DNA of 64,000 nucleotides. Origin: Aquilaria yunnanensis. Taxonomy: Eukaryota > Streptophyta > Magnoliopsida > Malvales > Thymelaeaceae. The stretch lies in NCBI GenBank assembly GCA_039654915.1, contig CM077596.1:47924501-47988500 (forward strand), in the 5' to 3' direction. A model generated the notes under the pieces. The model saw only the letters and a list, made by a program, of their open reading frames with translations. It did no database searches and was not told the DNA's origin. A program made the translations under genes and the position numbers. This document shows positions 1-13,335 of this stretch, one piece after another (the first letter of the stretch is position 1; the number at the start of each line of letters is the position of its first letter).

Positions 1-1352
1 GAAGATTTGAATTGACATAAAATAATAAATGTTGCAAAGGATATGGAACACATAAGTACTTGCTAATTTTGCTGTCAAGGAATAGAGATCATGCTTTTTT
101 TTTATTGTTTTCTTTTGGATAAGGTTTTTTGAGATCTTGATTTACACCCTTGATCAGATTTTGTAGGAATTGGCACCATTCACACAAAGTTTATACTCCA
201 CGTTAAATTTCTGTTAAGTCACTGTTAGTTTTAGTTATACAAAATCAAGGAAACTTTCATGTAGTTAGGGTAGTGTATTTTGGGGATTCTATTTTAATGG
301 TCCACGCAATTTCATTCATAAATATGATAATATCAAAAAGGAGATTTTAAAATGAGAAATATGGCTATTATAAAAAGAATATTATTCATTCATTTTTTAC
401 TGCTTCAAGCAATCATGTTGGTAGACATATGAACAGTACAAGAGATTCTCAGATTCATAAAACAACCAAACAAACTAAGATTTGCAACCAATCAACGATT
501 TAGGCTACAAAACAAAACTCACGTAAGAAACTATAAGCAAAAATAATTTTCGAGAAGAAATCTATGAATCCTAATCTTAACCTGAATAACTTAGCATCCT
601 AACTCGTCAAATAATCGAAGTTAGTCACGAGTTGATTCAAACACGCTATAAAATTGAGGAGTTGATTGACAAAATCACACCCATGGACATGAATTCACTA
701 GATCTTTTGAAAGAGATGGAGAGAATGCTGGACGAAGGTAAAATCTCTTTGATAATTACGTTATCTAACAATTTTAAAAATGAAGTTATGATCAAACAAA
801 CCATTAACATCATAATTTATCTCAGTATGTGCTGGCTTGCATCTTTCCCTCAAATGAAACCTAACAAAGAAACAAATAGCTCTAATTAAATATGATGCAT
901 ATATACCTGTACATTACTGACTCTACCATATTTTTAAGGAGTACTGATCATATAAACTTCGCTTATGTCATAAACCATCCTTCTACTATATAATTACTAT
1001 TACTTTAACCCCTAACTATATAAAGCTACCATTTGGCAAATGCACTTTGATTTCTATGAAATTATAAGAGTGCCACCGCATCCAAACTTTGCAAAATTAC
1101 AACTCATGCCATCTAATAAATAACTACAGCGTGAAACCCAAAACCATTCAACTTCTCTAAGAAGCCTTCTCTTCTGGTAACCGTCGTCAACAGATTTTTG
1201 TCACCAGTACCTACAAGAACAAAACTCTGGTTGTAAGTTGAAACGTATGGCCAATAAAAAGAGTATAATCTCTGTTCTAGTCATGAAACTTCCATCGCGA
1301 AAACCCTAGCCATCGATAAGCAGATTTCTGGTGTAAATCGACCAATCCAACC
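1..1352. other. AT-rich intergenic sequence, nothing recognised
   Basis: No gene, RNA or repeat end is recognised. The one 85-codon open frame (632-889, +) has no recognisable domain and looks like chance. Confidence 0.4.
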
Positions 1353-1664
1353 ATGAAGAGACTGTGTGATGAAGAAATGCTTACCGAGCAACTGTAAGTA
1401 CTTGTCCTCATCCACACCTGTTCCTCTAACATGTTCATTCTTCTAGAGTTGTTTCTCTAATATATTCTTTATAAACATATTTACTCTCTATAGAATGAGT
1501 ATAACTAGAGTAAGAAACAAGACACAAGAAACAAGCTCCTGAACGAGGAAAAGAGGAAAAAGGAAAGAAAATTGCAATGGTTACTAAACGTGAACAAGAA
1601 GCATCTCTAAGGAAGAAAAAAATTACAAGCAAGTTAGAAGAAACCAAACATCAAAGTTAGGTTT

Positions 1665-2640
1665 TGTGTTTGTTCTTTTGTGTGCTTGTGTTTGTTTTTT
1701 TAGCGGCATCTGTATGTTTCTTTCCAAGGTGAATGTGTTTGTCATCTTACAGTTACCTTTATGTTCTTCTGGAAGACACCTTTTTTTGGTGAAATGTATT
1801 TGTTCTTTTATTCTTTGGTATTTGTTCTTTTAGAAACCCTTATTTTTTTTCTTTGTTGCTTACATTTTTATTTTTTTAGAAGGCACTATTTGTTCTTCTT
1901 TGTTTATGTGTTTGTTCTTTTTTCTTTCAGTGGGCCTTCTTTCATCCTTTTGGAAATTCTTGTTGTTCTTGTACGTGTCCCTCTTTGTTTTTATATTATC
2001 TTCATGCCTTGCATACAAGTACTTGTTCTTTTGCTATTTGGTGTTTGTTCTTTTAGAAGCCCTTGTTTGTTTTTTGCTTTTGTGTTTGTTTTTATAAAAG
2101 GCATTGTTTGTTCTTCTTTGCTTATATGTTTGTTCTTTGTTCATTGTTCATTGTTCATTGTTCTTTTAAAAGGCCTTATTTCTTCCTTTTGAAATTGTTG
2201 TTGTTCTTGTACATGTCCCTATTTGTTATTTTATTATCATCCTACCATGTGTATAAGTAATTGTTCTTTTATTCTTTAGTGTTTGTTCTTTTGGAAGCCA
2301 CTATTTATTCTTTGTTGTTTATGTGTTTATTCTTTTAGAATACACTGTTTGTTCTTCTCTACTTACATTTTTGTTCTTTGTTCTTTTAGAAAACCTTCTT
2401 GTTTTCATTTTGAAATTGTTGTTGTTCTTGTACCTTATCCTATTTGTTCTTTTATTATTTTTGTGCCTTGCATAAAGTAGTTGTTCTTTTGTTCTTTGGT
2501 GTTTAGTTTTTTAGAATGGCCTGTTTGTTCTTTTTTGCCCATGTGTTTGTTCTTTTAAAAGGTATTGTTTGTTCTTTCTTGCCTACATATTTGTTCTTTT
2601 CCACCCACATGTTTGTTCTCTTAGAGTAAATCTTTATTTC
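1665..2640 (+). repeat. T-rich degenerate repeat, TTTGTTCTTTTAGA type
   Basis: A 12-15 bp motif close to TTTGTTCTTTTAGA recurs dozens of times with variable spacers (for example around 1800, 1915, 2045, 2165, 2280, 2380, 2530). A longer period is also visible, since a segment with 'cctt.ttt.ttgttgttcttgta' returns at about 1945, 2190 and 2405. The several + strand open frames here (Phe/Leu/Cys/Val-rich) are by-products of this composition. Confidence 0.75.
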
Positions 2641-3079
2641 ATTTTTGCTACAAATCATCTGTGACACCAAGGTGCTCTACATTACAAGTTCATGAGCTAA
2701 TGCAGTTAATATCAAGCACCTTTGAACAAAAAAATGTTGTAGTAGAGGTTGGGTTTGATAGCCTTTTCAATCTTTCCGGGATCACTATTAGGCAGGAGTT
2801 GATAAACTTTTTAATCTCCACCTTTGACTGCACTTCTTTGACTCTAACTATTGCAAATAGGAGGGAGATATAGATTGAAGTTGTTGATCCCATTTATTGT
2901 TTAAGATACCCTTTTGGCAAATCAATGTGCATACATATGACATGTTCTTCACAGCAATTTAGTGGCAAATCCCCACACCCAAAGCAATTAAAGGATGCAA
3001 TACTTTAGGACAAAGATGGAGGGGAAATTTTCAAAAAGAACTTTATTGTCTTCATTGTTACACATCTTATTGCTCCAAC

Positions 3080-4117
3080 TAAGGGTGAAAATGAGCTGGG
3101 CCGAGCTCAAGCCCACTAGGCCCGAGGTCAACCCATTTTTTAATCGATACTACCCAGACTTGAGCTCGAATTGCTCAAGCCCTAATTTTTTAGGCTCAAG
3201 CCCAGCTCAAGGTAGACCTGAAAGCTGGTCAGGCTCGAGTGACACATATAAATCTTTAGTACCATAATTACAAATTAAATGAAATATGAGGATTGGATCT
3301 GTAATTTTCAATATAGATAACCAAATAAAGAAAAATTAGAAAACATATCTCAAACTTTCTGATCCTTTGCTATTCTGCCCCAATTTTGTGAACTACACAA
3401 CTTAGCCATTGTCTTCCTCATTTTGACTACGGAGCCACCATAGTCCATCCTCAGCCACCTGTCAGGTCTATTTATGGGCCACTATAGTCTAACTCATGGG
3501 CGATTCAAGCAAAAACCTAGATAAATCAAGAAATCAACAGCGGCAAAGATTCACGTTCTGAAAGCAATGAAGATTTGCGATCGAGCGGCGGCAAGATTTG
3601 TGAGCTGGCTGCTTGTTGCAAACTTGGGTTTGGGTTTCTGGTGTCGGTGTTGGGCTATCATCATTTTGTTGTGTGGGGTAGGTGATCGTCATGCACTTGA
3701 ATCGCCAGAGGCCGACCTTACAACCATAGTGGAAATCGTCATTAACATAGGGCTCTCATTATCATGCTACTGGCATTGATCTTGGTAGTGACCGCCGGCT
3801 TGTAGGATGGTGGGTGGGTTAGTCAAATAAGCCTAAGGTTCAAGTTATGTTGCGATCAAGCACTTAGGTTTGGCTGGGAGTAGGCATGGAGTAAGGCTAT
3901 AGCCTGTAAGGGTTAGGGATCTTAGGAGTACTACTTAGGTCGTGCCCAACAGGCCCGCGACCTTATAGCACTAGGTACCTTAAAGCTCAACCTTGGCCCC
4001 AGATTTACTCAAGCCCACTTTTGGCTTGAGCTCATCTCAAAAAAACCTTCCTTAAAAAGCCTTAATTTGAGCTCGAGCTCAAGTTACCCAGAAAAAGCTG
4101 GGTCTCTTTCACCCAGA
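3080..4117. mobile_element. Non-autonomous hAT-type element
   Basis: The ends are inverted: TAAGGGTGAAA at the left and TTTCACCCAGA at the right, 9 of 11 matching after reverse complementing. They are followed inward by GAGCTCAAG-type subterminal sequence on both sides. Perfect 8-bp direct repeats GCTCCAAC flank it (3072-3079 and 4118-4125), the TSD length typical of hAT. Removing it rejoins an exon-like stretch of the DUF1985-like pseudogene. The interior is more GC-rich than the surroundings and encodes no transposase, so it is non-autonomous. Confidence 0.88.
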
Positions 4118-4534
4118 GCTCCAACAACAAAAGCAAATGACTATGCACGCAGGATTATGAAAGCAATGAAAGATTTATTAGTTATCAAATATATGAACTA
4201 GGCGCAGTACTTAATTGATTCCTTTGTTTCATCAATTGAAAAATACAAGAAAAAAGTTTAGTGTCCAATATTGGTGGATGCATCATTCTCCTATAGGTAT
4301 TCCTCTTATCATTTTATAACATTATTATCTTGCTATCATTACAACTAACTAATTCTAAAAATTGTATGTGCAATAACTATACTTTGACAAATTTTGGATG
4401 AAAGGCCAAGTAATTGTTCCTAGATAGATACCAAAAGTGTCTGGATAAGACAACAAATTAATCATCCAAAGAATCAGCAAAGAGAAAGTTGCAGGTTCCT
4501 TTGGACTGGGAAAGGTAATTAGGTCTTACATTAA

Positions 4535-4905
4535 AATCTTTGTTCATTTTAGTTTGTTCCTTCTTATTTATGTGTTTGTTCTTTTTTATGTTCTTGTTTG
4601 TTTTTTTACATATTACTGTTTATTCTTTTAGACTTCTCTGTTTATTCTTTCATGTATAAGTGTTAGTTCTTGTTTGTTCTTTTAGATTTCTCCATTTGTT
4701 CTTTTACATGTTCTTGTTTATTCTTGTAACTGTTATTGTTTTTTTTATATGTCTTTGTTTATTCTTTCTTATATCAATGTTTGTTCTTTTTACATGATAC
4801 TCTTTGTTCTTTTAGAATTCTCTGTTTGTTGTTTGTTATATCACTTGTTCTTTTACATTTTGCTATTTGTTCCTTTACAACCACTATTTGATTGTTGTTT
4901 ATGTT
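4535..4905 (+). repeat. T-rich TTGTTCTTTTA repeat, second block
   Basis: The motif family of 1665-2640 returns here (TTTGTTCTTTT, TTCTTTTAGA, TTCTTTTACAT). It sits between exon-like remnants of the decayed gene, as the first block does, suggesting that these blocks occupied introns of that element. Confidence 0.7.
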
Positions 4906-5544
4906 TAGGTGACAAGTGGTCCACTAGTTGCTATCATCAACCAAAAAAGAAAGGAAAACTTGCTCAACACATTTAGATAAAGCAAAAAACATGCACAGGG
5001 AGAATAAGCCTCACAAAAAATTAAAATATTTAAAGAACTAGTTGATTCTATGTTATAACATGCTAAGAGGGCTGTTGATACCAATAGGAATTTGTTTAAA
5101 GCTATGAAAGATGCCATGAATGCCTACCCTGATTAGACAACAACTATTCATGAATACATGGCCATGAGGACACCTACATAAGAAGACCCATTTGACTCTT
5201 AGTTCAGTTTTACTGCCCTTCACCAAAAACATAAGTTGACACAGCTGTGGAAGCATGCAAGAGAATGATTCACACAACAACTACAAAGACAAGCAAAAAC
5301 AACATAACACACATCCTGTTCATCAGTGCTACTAAAAGGAGGCTTCTGTGGTCTGCATGAGATTATTTCAAAAAATGCAAATGATAGGGAAGGCGAAGAT
5401 GAAGAGGACAATCAGATAACTAAAAAAGATTTATGTTTTGATGATCTACTGCAACATGATCATGACAGTAATGATGATGATGATAGTAATTAATAGCCAA
5501 AGCAAGTAGGAAATGGAGGAAGCAGAGATGAAGTTGAATATTGC

Positions 5545-5960
5545 AAGCCTGGTACTGTTTGTTCTTTTCTTTGGGAATACTTGTTCTATTGTGTGTTTTT
5601 ATTTGTTCATTTAACTTTTGAGAGTATTTTTACATGTAACAAACAAATGAGTCCAAAAAAATAATGAATCAAATAAAAAACAACAAAGGAAACAATGAGC
5701 CCATTAAGGAAACACAGTTGAAGCACAACAGGAAAAGCCTGGTAAAAAATAAACAAATTATATATGTTTTTTTTTTCTTTCCTATACTAGTGTTTGTTTT
5801 TTTTTACGTTCTTGTTTGTTCTTCTACAAGTTAGTTTTTTGTCCTTTCAAACTTTTCTGTTTGCTCTTTGTTATATCAATGTTTGTTCTTTTCTATGTTC
5901 TTGCTTTTTTTAGAAGTTTCATTTTTTTCCTTTAGACTTCTTTATTTTTTTTGTGCGATT
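5545..5960 (+). repeat. T-rich TTGTTCTTTTA repeat, third block
   Basis: This is a shorter and more eroded stretch of the motif found at 1665-2640, following the acidic tail of the decayed gene. Confidence 0.6.
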
Positions 5961-6726
5961 ACTTGTTCTAATACTTATCACAGCATCTTCTACACCATTA
6001 ACTCATAAAAGCAAATTAGCCAGGCCAAAAAGCACATTTATAAAGCCAATACAAAAAACACAAAATAACAGTTATTTGAAACAGAAAAGAATAAATAGTA
6101 TTCTTAAAAAGAAAATATTGAAAATAACATGTACCTTCAACAGGAACACCACAGGAGATCGCCAAAGAATTGGACAATGCACCCAAATTAGATCTCTAAA
6201 TACCATATATCAAAGACTGAACATCTACTTCACAATCTAATCCAGCAGGAATAGAGACAGAAGAACCTAACAAACAAAGTAAAGCCAATGAAACTCCATC
6301 ACAAATTTAACAAAAAAAAAAACAATTGATATATGATCTACACAAATGAAACACAAATAAGCATCAAAATCTTATTTGTACATGAGTTCATACACAAATC
6401 TACATAGTTAAGAACGTTAGACGATCGAGGAGGAAAAACATTCAGATCTAGATCTATTACACCGGCAACCACAAACACTAATCAGGAACACGTCCTTCAA
6501 CAACAAAGAAAAAAGAAAACTAAGATTGAAATCCACTCACAAAAATTGAAATCTAAGAAAATAAGAGATCCAAAACTTAGATTTGCCAAAAACATGAGAT
6601 TAAAAAAAAATAAGGTGTAGGACCTGCATAGCACAAACCGATAGATCAAAACTAAAAGCAAGAAACAAAAATAGTTATATGCATGACAAAATATTCGAAC
6701 AAACGAAGAACGATCGATGCAACCTA
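5961..6726. other. AT-rich spacer before CACTA element 1
   Basis: The sequence is A-rich with no convincing gene. The open frame at 5953-6240 (+) is Lys/Asn/Thr-rich and has no recognisable domain. The last three bases, CTA (6724-6726), are the probable target-site copy beside CACTA 1. Confidence 0.4.
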
Positions 6727-7140
6727 CACTACAAAAGGGAAAAGTATTTCCTACATAAAATTGCTATAAAAAAAAAAGCATAGGAACAAATTTTGCAAGA
6801 AAACCATTAGACAAAAAGGCGTTGACTGGTCAATATGGATTTTGTCCAATTATTTTCCTACAATAACAGAGTAACATATAAACCATAGCATAATTGTTAG
6901 AATAAGATGGCGGGAAATTGTGATGTGAAAACGTCCAATGCTTTTCATGCAAATTAAACAGGTAGGAACCACATGTATAGGAAAAGTGTCAGACATGTTA
7001 TCTGATGTTTTTCCTGTAAATTTTGTTTCCTACGCTTTTGGGACAAACGAGGATATGGGCATTTTAAAAATCTAGGACTTTTATTCCTTCGATTTTCCTA
7101 CAGTTTAATTTTCCTATATTTTTGTGACATAAATTACTAT
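6727..7140 (+). repeat. CACTA 1 left TIR and subterminal repeats
   Basis: After the CACTA terminus, short motifs of the type TTTCCTAC, CCTACGCTTTT and TAGGAAAA recur in both orientations. In En/Spm such repeats are the binding sites of the TNPA-like protein. That role is family knowledge, not seen here. A short TATA-like AATAAATATCC near 7210 could be the TPase promoter. Confidence 0.75.
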
Positions 7141-8924
7141 ATATTTGCTACACCAGTCTTGCAATTTGACTTTTTATACGTACCCTATGATTTTGCTACA
7201 GATTTTGCTAATAAATATCCCCACTTCTCCCTCTTCTCTGGTTCATCTCTACTATTCCTTTGGCATCCATTTTGGCTTTTGCTTCAACGTCTTTTCAGCT
7301 CAATCGAAGTGTTTCAAAGTAATTTAGAGGTTAGTGATTTAGATAGTAATTACTTATTTTTTAAGATACAGTTATGTTATTTTACGTAGCTGAGTTAAAA
7401 GACAGGATCATGTTGCATAATAAGTATTTACTCATTAAACTTTAGATTCTCCATCCATGATTGTGTTGATGACAAATATAGTATTGATCTGATTCAGATT
7501 ATGGGTAAAAAAAATGCATTGATTAAGTTATATTTATGATTAACATAATCATGGATTGTCCAAGTTGGACAGTTGAAAGTTGCATAAGTAGTATTGCAGT
7601 TAATGTGTTCCTTTCGTAGTAGCAATTTGTGAATTTTGGTAGACTATTTCCCAAATTATTCCTATAGTGTGTTTCTAAATAAGTTGATATTGTTGAGAAA
7701 TGCTGTGAATGGGAATTGAAGGGAAATGCTATTGAAATTTACGTAAAATGCTACTAAAATGGAATAGTTAAAATGCTTTACTACTTGTACAACTTTCAAT
7801 GGAGTAGGGCCTTTACTTTAATGGAGTAGATGGTTTAGTTATGGAAAGCTGACACGCATGCATGAAATATATAAGCAATTCATTAACATTACCACTCTAG
7901 TTATATGATATGAAATATAATATATTTATTATGTATTTATGTTGAGGGTTTTTACTATTTATTTTACAAGGGAACCAAATGGCTGCTAACAGACATGAAT
8001 GGATGTACTAGAGGATAAATGAAGATGGATATATGAATCCTGGATCTATGGCCAGTGTTAATGAGTTTTTACAGTTTATGTATAGTGGTATGGATTTAAA
8101 ATTGATTAAATGCCCTTGTCACAAATGTGAAAACAGATTTTACAGAATATAATTGAAAATGAGAAAGCATTTGTATCAATATGGATTTACATCAAACTAT
8201 TACATATGGCACTGTCACAATGAACAACATGATAACAATTTACACAATTCAAGTATGACCCGTAGCTATTTTTCATCACACTCATATAGAGCGATAAGTG
8301 GGGAATCAAGTATTGTAAATATGTATGAACAGATGATATATGAATCAATCGGTCCATTATCATCGAATGTAAGATCTGAAAATAGTTAAAGAATGTTGGT
8401 GGATGAAGAGTTTCTTGATGCTGATGTCGAAGAAGCTGATAGCATCATTGATAATAATGATAATATGTTCGATGTGTCTGAAATAAGAGAGGGCTTACCT
8501 AATCTGACTGCAAAACAATTCTATAATTTGTTGGAAGATGCAAATGCACCATTGTGGGATGGGTGCACAAAACATACATGATTATCTGCAATGAACTAAT
8601 TGTTGAGTTGGAAAAGTAGGTTTAATATAATGGATAATTGTTTCGATCGAGTGTTGGAACTTATGAAAGAAATATTACCTAAAACTAATAGACTCCCAGA
8701 GTTGCTATATGATGCAAAACAATTCACAAAAAGACTTGGGCTGCTATATATAAAAATTCATGCTTCTAAAAATAACTATATGCAATTTTATTAGGAAGAT
8801 GAGAAATTAACACATTGTCGTGAATGTGGAAATAGTAGACATAAGGAAAGAGTAACCTGTGAAAGAAGGAAGTTGATTCATAATAAACTATTACCATATC
8901 TACCAATAACAAGTAGGTTTGAAG

Positions 8925-9841
8925 CAAGGTTGTCAAGATCGGGATCCTACTCAGGATCGTAAGATTAGATCGTAGATCATAAGATCCTACCAAAAATTTA
9001 AAATTTTTTGTTTAAATAATATAGTTTATGTAAAAGATCAATTATATTAAAAACTGAAGTAAAATTTTAGTGTCATAGTAATGGCAAAACATAATTATTG
9101 ATACAATACAAGTAAAATTCAAACTTTAATAGAGTATACATCAGCATAATCAAAAAAATAATTAACACAAGTCTGAAAAAAATTCATGAACAAACACATT
9201 ATTGACAAATAGAAAAGGGTACAATGTCTATAATTTAAATATTCAGTAATTGACTTCTAATAAATTTAAAATGTATAATGATTTTTTAATAGTATGTAAA
9301 TAATTTAAAATTAGTAGTTTTTTTCTTCTTGATGAAATAAGTTCAACTTACAGAGAGAAAAAATTGGTAATTTGAGTATCCATTAACTATGTGTGTATAT
9401 ATATATATATATATATAAATTTACAATAAGATAGTTACCGAATAATTTAAATTATACTTTAAAAAATTTTTATTAGACAACTACCTTGAGTTAACAAATT
9501 TCATCCAATTGGGATCAAAATAAAATGTTTTTAATGGATTTAGAACCAAAATAAGATATTTTTAATAGGTTTAGGATCTAAACAGAACATTTAATAAAAT
9601 ATAGATGAAAATGGAATGAAAATCAAATGTTAGGGACCATCCATACAATTTACCCCCAACAAAAATCAATAACCAAGTAGGATCGATAGGATCTTTCGAT
9701 CCTACAATCCTATGATCCTAGTTGCGATCCTTCCACGATCCTACCATGTTTTCGATCCTACAATGTTTTGACAAGGTTTTCTATATTAGGATCGTACGAT
9801 CCTACGATCCTACGATCATGATCACGATTTTAACAACCTTG
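8925..9841. mobile_element. GATC-rich MULE-like MITE
   Basis: The inverted ends are CAAGGTTGTCAAGATCG and CGATTTTAACAACCTTG (15 of 17 matching after reverse complementing). They are flanked by imperfect 9-bp repeats GGTTTGAAG and GGTTGAAAT. The empty site is seen in CACTA 2 near 53668 on the - strand, where the sequence reads through without it. Both ends are dense in GATCCTA/TAGGATC palindromic words and the middle is AT-rich. No coding sequence is present. The 9-bp TSD suggests a Mutator-type element. Confidence 0.82.
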
Positions 9842-11917
9842 GGTTGAAATGCTTATATATGCCATCGAAAACAACAACTCATATGACTTGGCAAGCATAG
9901 ATCATGCAATGATAGAAGTATGGGTTATCCATGTTAGTTCAAAGTGTAGTGGCACATAGACTGAACATTCCCATCATTCACTACTAAAATAAAAAATGTT
10001 TGGCTCAGACTGTGTACAGATGGACTTAACCCGAATAATGTTATTGGTGAAACATACACGATATAGCTGATCTTTGTAGTTGTTTACAATCTTCCGCCGG
10101 AACTGTGTGTGAAAGAACCTTTTATTTTTATGGCTCTTCAACTTCCTAGTATTAGAGCACTAGGACATAACATTTATGTATTTTTAAGGCCATTGATTGG
10201 GGAGATCAAAACTTTAGAATTGGAAAAGGTTGTTACATAGGATAGTTCTTGACAATAGAATTTTGTTATGAAGACATGTTTATTATGGACAATTAATCAT
10301 TTTCTTGCACTAGGAAACCTTTCGAATTAGAGTACCCATAGTAAGCTTATGTGCCCATATTGCATGGATGAAATTCACACATTTATGTTGAAGAAATATA
10401 GAAAGCCATGTTGGTTTAATTGTCACAAAGCTTTTTTACCACATAATCACACATTCCGACCGAATGTAATATTGTTTATCCTAGGGAAAAAGGTCAGTGC
10501 CGTCACTAGTCCATATAAGTCAAGTGAGGTAAGTCATGATATGTTAGTTGGGTATTGTTTTCCTTCGTTTGGTTATTCATATGATAAATACCAAGTTGCA
10601 GGGTTTGGAGAGTGGTATAATTGGTTAAAGTGATGTATATTCTGGGAGTTACCGTACTAGAAGCATTTGTTAATCCGCTATAATTTGGACATTATGAATA
10701 TTGAAAAAAATTGTTTTAAGAATATTTTCAACATTGTTATGGATATACGGCGGAAAACAAAAGATAACTCAAATTCTTATCTTTCCCTTGAGGAGTTAAA
10801 GAATATGCGTCGTGAACTACATTTACGAAATGTTAGTGGAACCATTGTAAAACTGAAAGCATTTTATACATTGAGTCGGGAACATGTAAGAAAAGTTATT
10901 CTGTGGTTGAGAATGATAAAGATGTCTGATGGATATGCCTCAAACTTGGGTCGTACGGTTAACTTATGTGATTGTGCATTCTATAACTTCATGAGCCACG
11001 ACTGTCATATGTTCATGTAGAGGTTGCTTCTTATAGCATTACATTGGTACATGCTAGGTCCTATATAGAAGACAATTTCTGAATTTTGTTCATTTTTCAA
11101 AACATTATGCACAAGTAGGATTCAATTTCACGACTTAGAACAATTGGAGTAAAATATAGTGTTTACCATATGTAAGCTAGAGAAGATATCCCCTCCTGCA
11201 TTTTTTGATTTGATGGAAAATCTTGTCATCCACCTCCCTCATGAGGCAAAGTTGTGTGGTCCAGTTCAATTTCGATGGATGTATTGAAAGGTAATTTTTG
11301 GTTATTGGGTTTTACATTCATATTTCTTTCAATAATTTTCACATATTATATTTCAATAATTTTCGCATATTATACGTCAATAATTGTTATATTTTTTTTA
11401 ACTTGGTAGACTCATGCAGTCGTTGAAATAAAAGGTCCGAAAAAAAGCTTCAATTGAAGGTTCAATTGTCAAAGCATACTTGGCCCAGGAAATGTCAACA
11501 TTCTGCAGCCATTACTTTGAACCAAATATTCCCCGCACAGTTAAACAGGGTGCTATGAAATGATGACATCAGTTTGCCTACAGCTCATGTTGAGAGTCAA
11601 ACATTATCTATTTTCAATACAAGATGTCGTAATATACCTAACCAAGGTAGACAATGCTTACTCAATCCTACTAAGAGACATCAAGTACACATCTACACTT
11701 TGCAAAACTGCAATGAGATTATAACGATTATCAGGTGGCATATATGTAGACAAGTGTCAAGATTTTTTCTTCCAATTAGATTGCTTTAATTCATTTTTGT
11801 ATAAATATCATTTTAGGCACTTTGACTCTCATATTATCGACAAGATTTCCCCAATATAATGAAAGTCAATTACAAAGTTATCGAGATGAACATGTCATCC
11901 AATGGTTCTCATCATAC

Positions 11918-13335
11918 TTTTAGTGTTGTGCCCAAAACGCCAATCATGAGATGATTGTATTTTTTGCATATTGAGTCATGATATTTTATTAAGGCATTAA
12001 TCCAGTAATTATGGTTTGTTGTTTTGTTTCTACGTAATGTATCAAACATAATTGTAACCCTAGAATAATGATATTCTCAAACTTCCCTAGTCTAGTATTA
12101 TTGTGGAGTGGGTTGCAATAATACATAACGACTAGCATATGTGGAGACTAATATGAGATATGTAGCCTACATATGGGTACAAGTTGGAGAACTTGTATAC
12201 TAGACCGACCCACCATAAGAACACTACATGGATCGTTATATAAGTGTTATAAGTGATTCTCATAGTGATTATGGTATATGTAGCCCTTCGACCTAAGATC
12301 ATCAAGGTTCCCTACATGTGAGTTACATACTTTGATACTTTCCTTTGTTGCTCGTAACTGAGCAAACTTGAAAGGGGTCATTGGATATGTCACATATCAT
12401 GCGGAGGGATTTGTTTGATCAAGATGAGATTTGTCCCTCCTATGTAACGAGAGTGATATCTTCGGGGCCCTTGATAGAGTGAGACTTAGAAAATGCATGG
12501 CCATGCACGGATGAGTTGATATACGATATCAATGTCATCAGCTTAAGTTAGTCTACTCGGTAATCAAGAAACCAAAGATTGGGCTATACGAGAGTGACAC
12601 ATTCCATGTCTCGTGCTTAGTCTTGATATCTTGGACAAAGGGACAATGACATATATCGATGATGATCATAAAGGTTTAGTCGAATCACTAACAATTTTGT
12701 CACTTGGGTAGCAATGATGTGTTGCTAGACATCGCTCATTGCTTATGATCATAAATGTGATTTACGATCATTCCCAACGTGGCAAGAGCCTATTGGGTCA
12801 CACACATAGAGCTATTTTGATCATTAGAGTGCATGAGCTAATTATTTGGGTTATGGTTTCACTTTAATTTCATATTAATAATGGGCCCAAGAGTTGAGCC
12901 ATTATTAAGCCTGAATCTAAAGCCTAATTGGATTAAGGCTTTGAAACCCATTAGGCCTGGAAGTTGAGTCTTACTATAAATACAACTTTTAGTGAGAAAT
13001 TCGCAGGTCTTCTTACCCTAGCCTCCCAAAAAGATAGCCGCACTCTTTTCTTGCAATTCCTTAGAGGACGCAAGCTAGCACTGCGAGCGCAAGAGAAACG
13101 CATCTGCCGGGACGTGGTGGAAGCGTGGTGATCCCGAGAGGCTCATATAGATACCATAAGGAGCTTGAACACGTCAACTGTTCAGGTTTTGTGATTCGAC
13201 TCTATAGTTGAGTAAGAGATCTCAACCGAAAATTATGTATGAAAATTTTTAAACACCCGGTTTACCCCATTTCACTTGAATCCTGGAGGGTTTTGGTTAA
13301 ATTCCGCTGCGTTGTTTGGCTCCTGAAACCTAACA
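11918..13335. mobile_element. Solo LTR, family A copy 1
   Basis: A 1418-bp unit ends in ..CTAACA and starts TTTTAGTGTTGTGCCC. In copy 2 the start is TGTTATTGTTGTGCCC, so the family ends are TGTTA..TAACA. Perfect 5-bp repeats CATAC flank it (11913-11917 and 13336-13340). The uninterrupted target is visible in CACTA 2 near 51597 on -. There is no internal retrotransposon sequence, so it is a solo LTR left by LTR-LTR recombination. The superfamily is not proven. It lies in the CACTA 1 transposase gene. Confidence 0.87.
12975..12982 (+). promoter_or_regulatory. TATA box of solo LTR family A
   Basis: TATAAATA lies 361 bp before the LTR 3' end. It is conserved as CTATAAATAC near 56420 in copy 2, consistent with the U3/R promoter of the LTR. 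Confidence 0.6.

Larger units (their letters stand above)
1353..5493 (+). pseudogene. Decayed DUF1985/Ulp1-type transposon gene
   Basis: Scattered exon-like pieces remain. An ATG at 1353 opens a 14-codon segment that runs into a perfect donor-like GTAAGT at about 1395. A Lys/Arg-rich piece follows near 1500-1640. The clearest segment is 2661-3079 continuing at 4118-4330, broken by a hAT insertion. There a hydrophobic pattern (VHELMQLI, EVGFDSLFNLS, IRQELINFLISTFD, then NFIVFIVTHLIAPT and QYLIDSFVSSIEKYKKK) resembles the N-terminal DUF1985 region of plant Ulp1-protease-bearing transposon proteins. A piece at 5050-5490 ends in an acidic Asp-rich tail. Stops and frame changes are frequent, so it cannot be translated whole. 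The family assignment is from memory of the motif pattern. No protease catalytic triad is visible. Confidence 0.5.

Noticed and set aside
1761..2480. Hydrophobic Phe/Leu/Cys/Val-rich open frames that resemble membrane proteins
   Set aside because: They follow the TTGTTCTTTTA repeat in three overlapping frames and share its period, so they have no independent coding signal.
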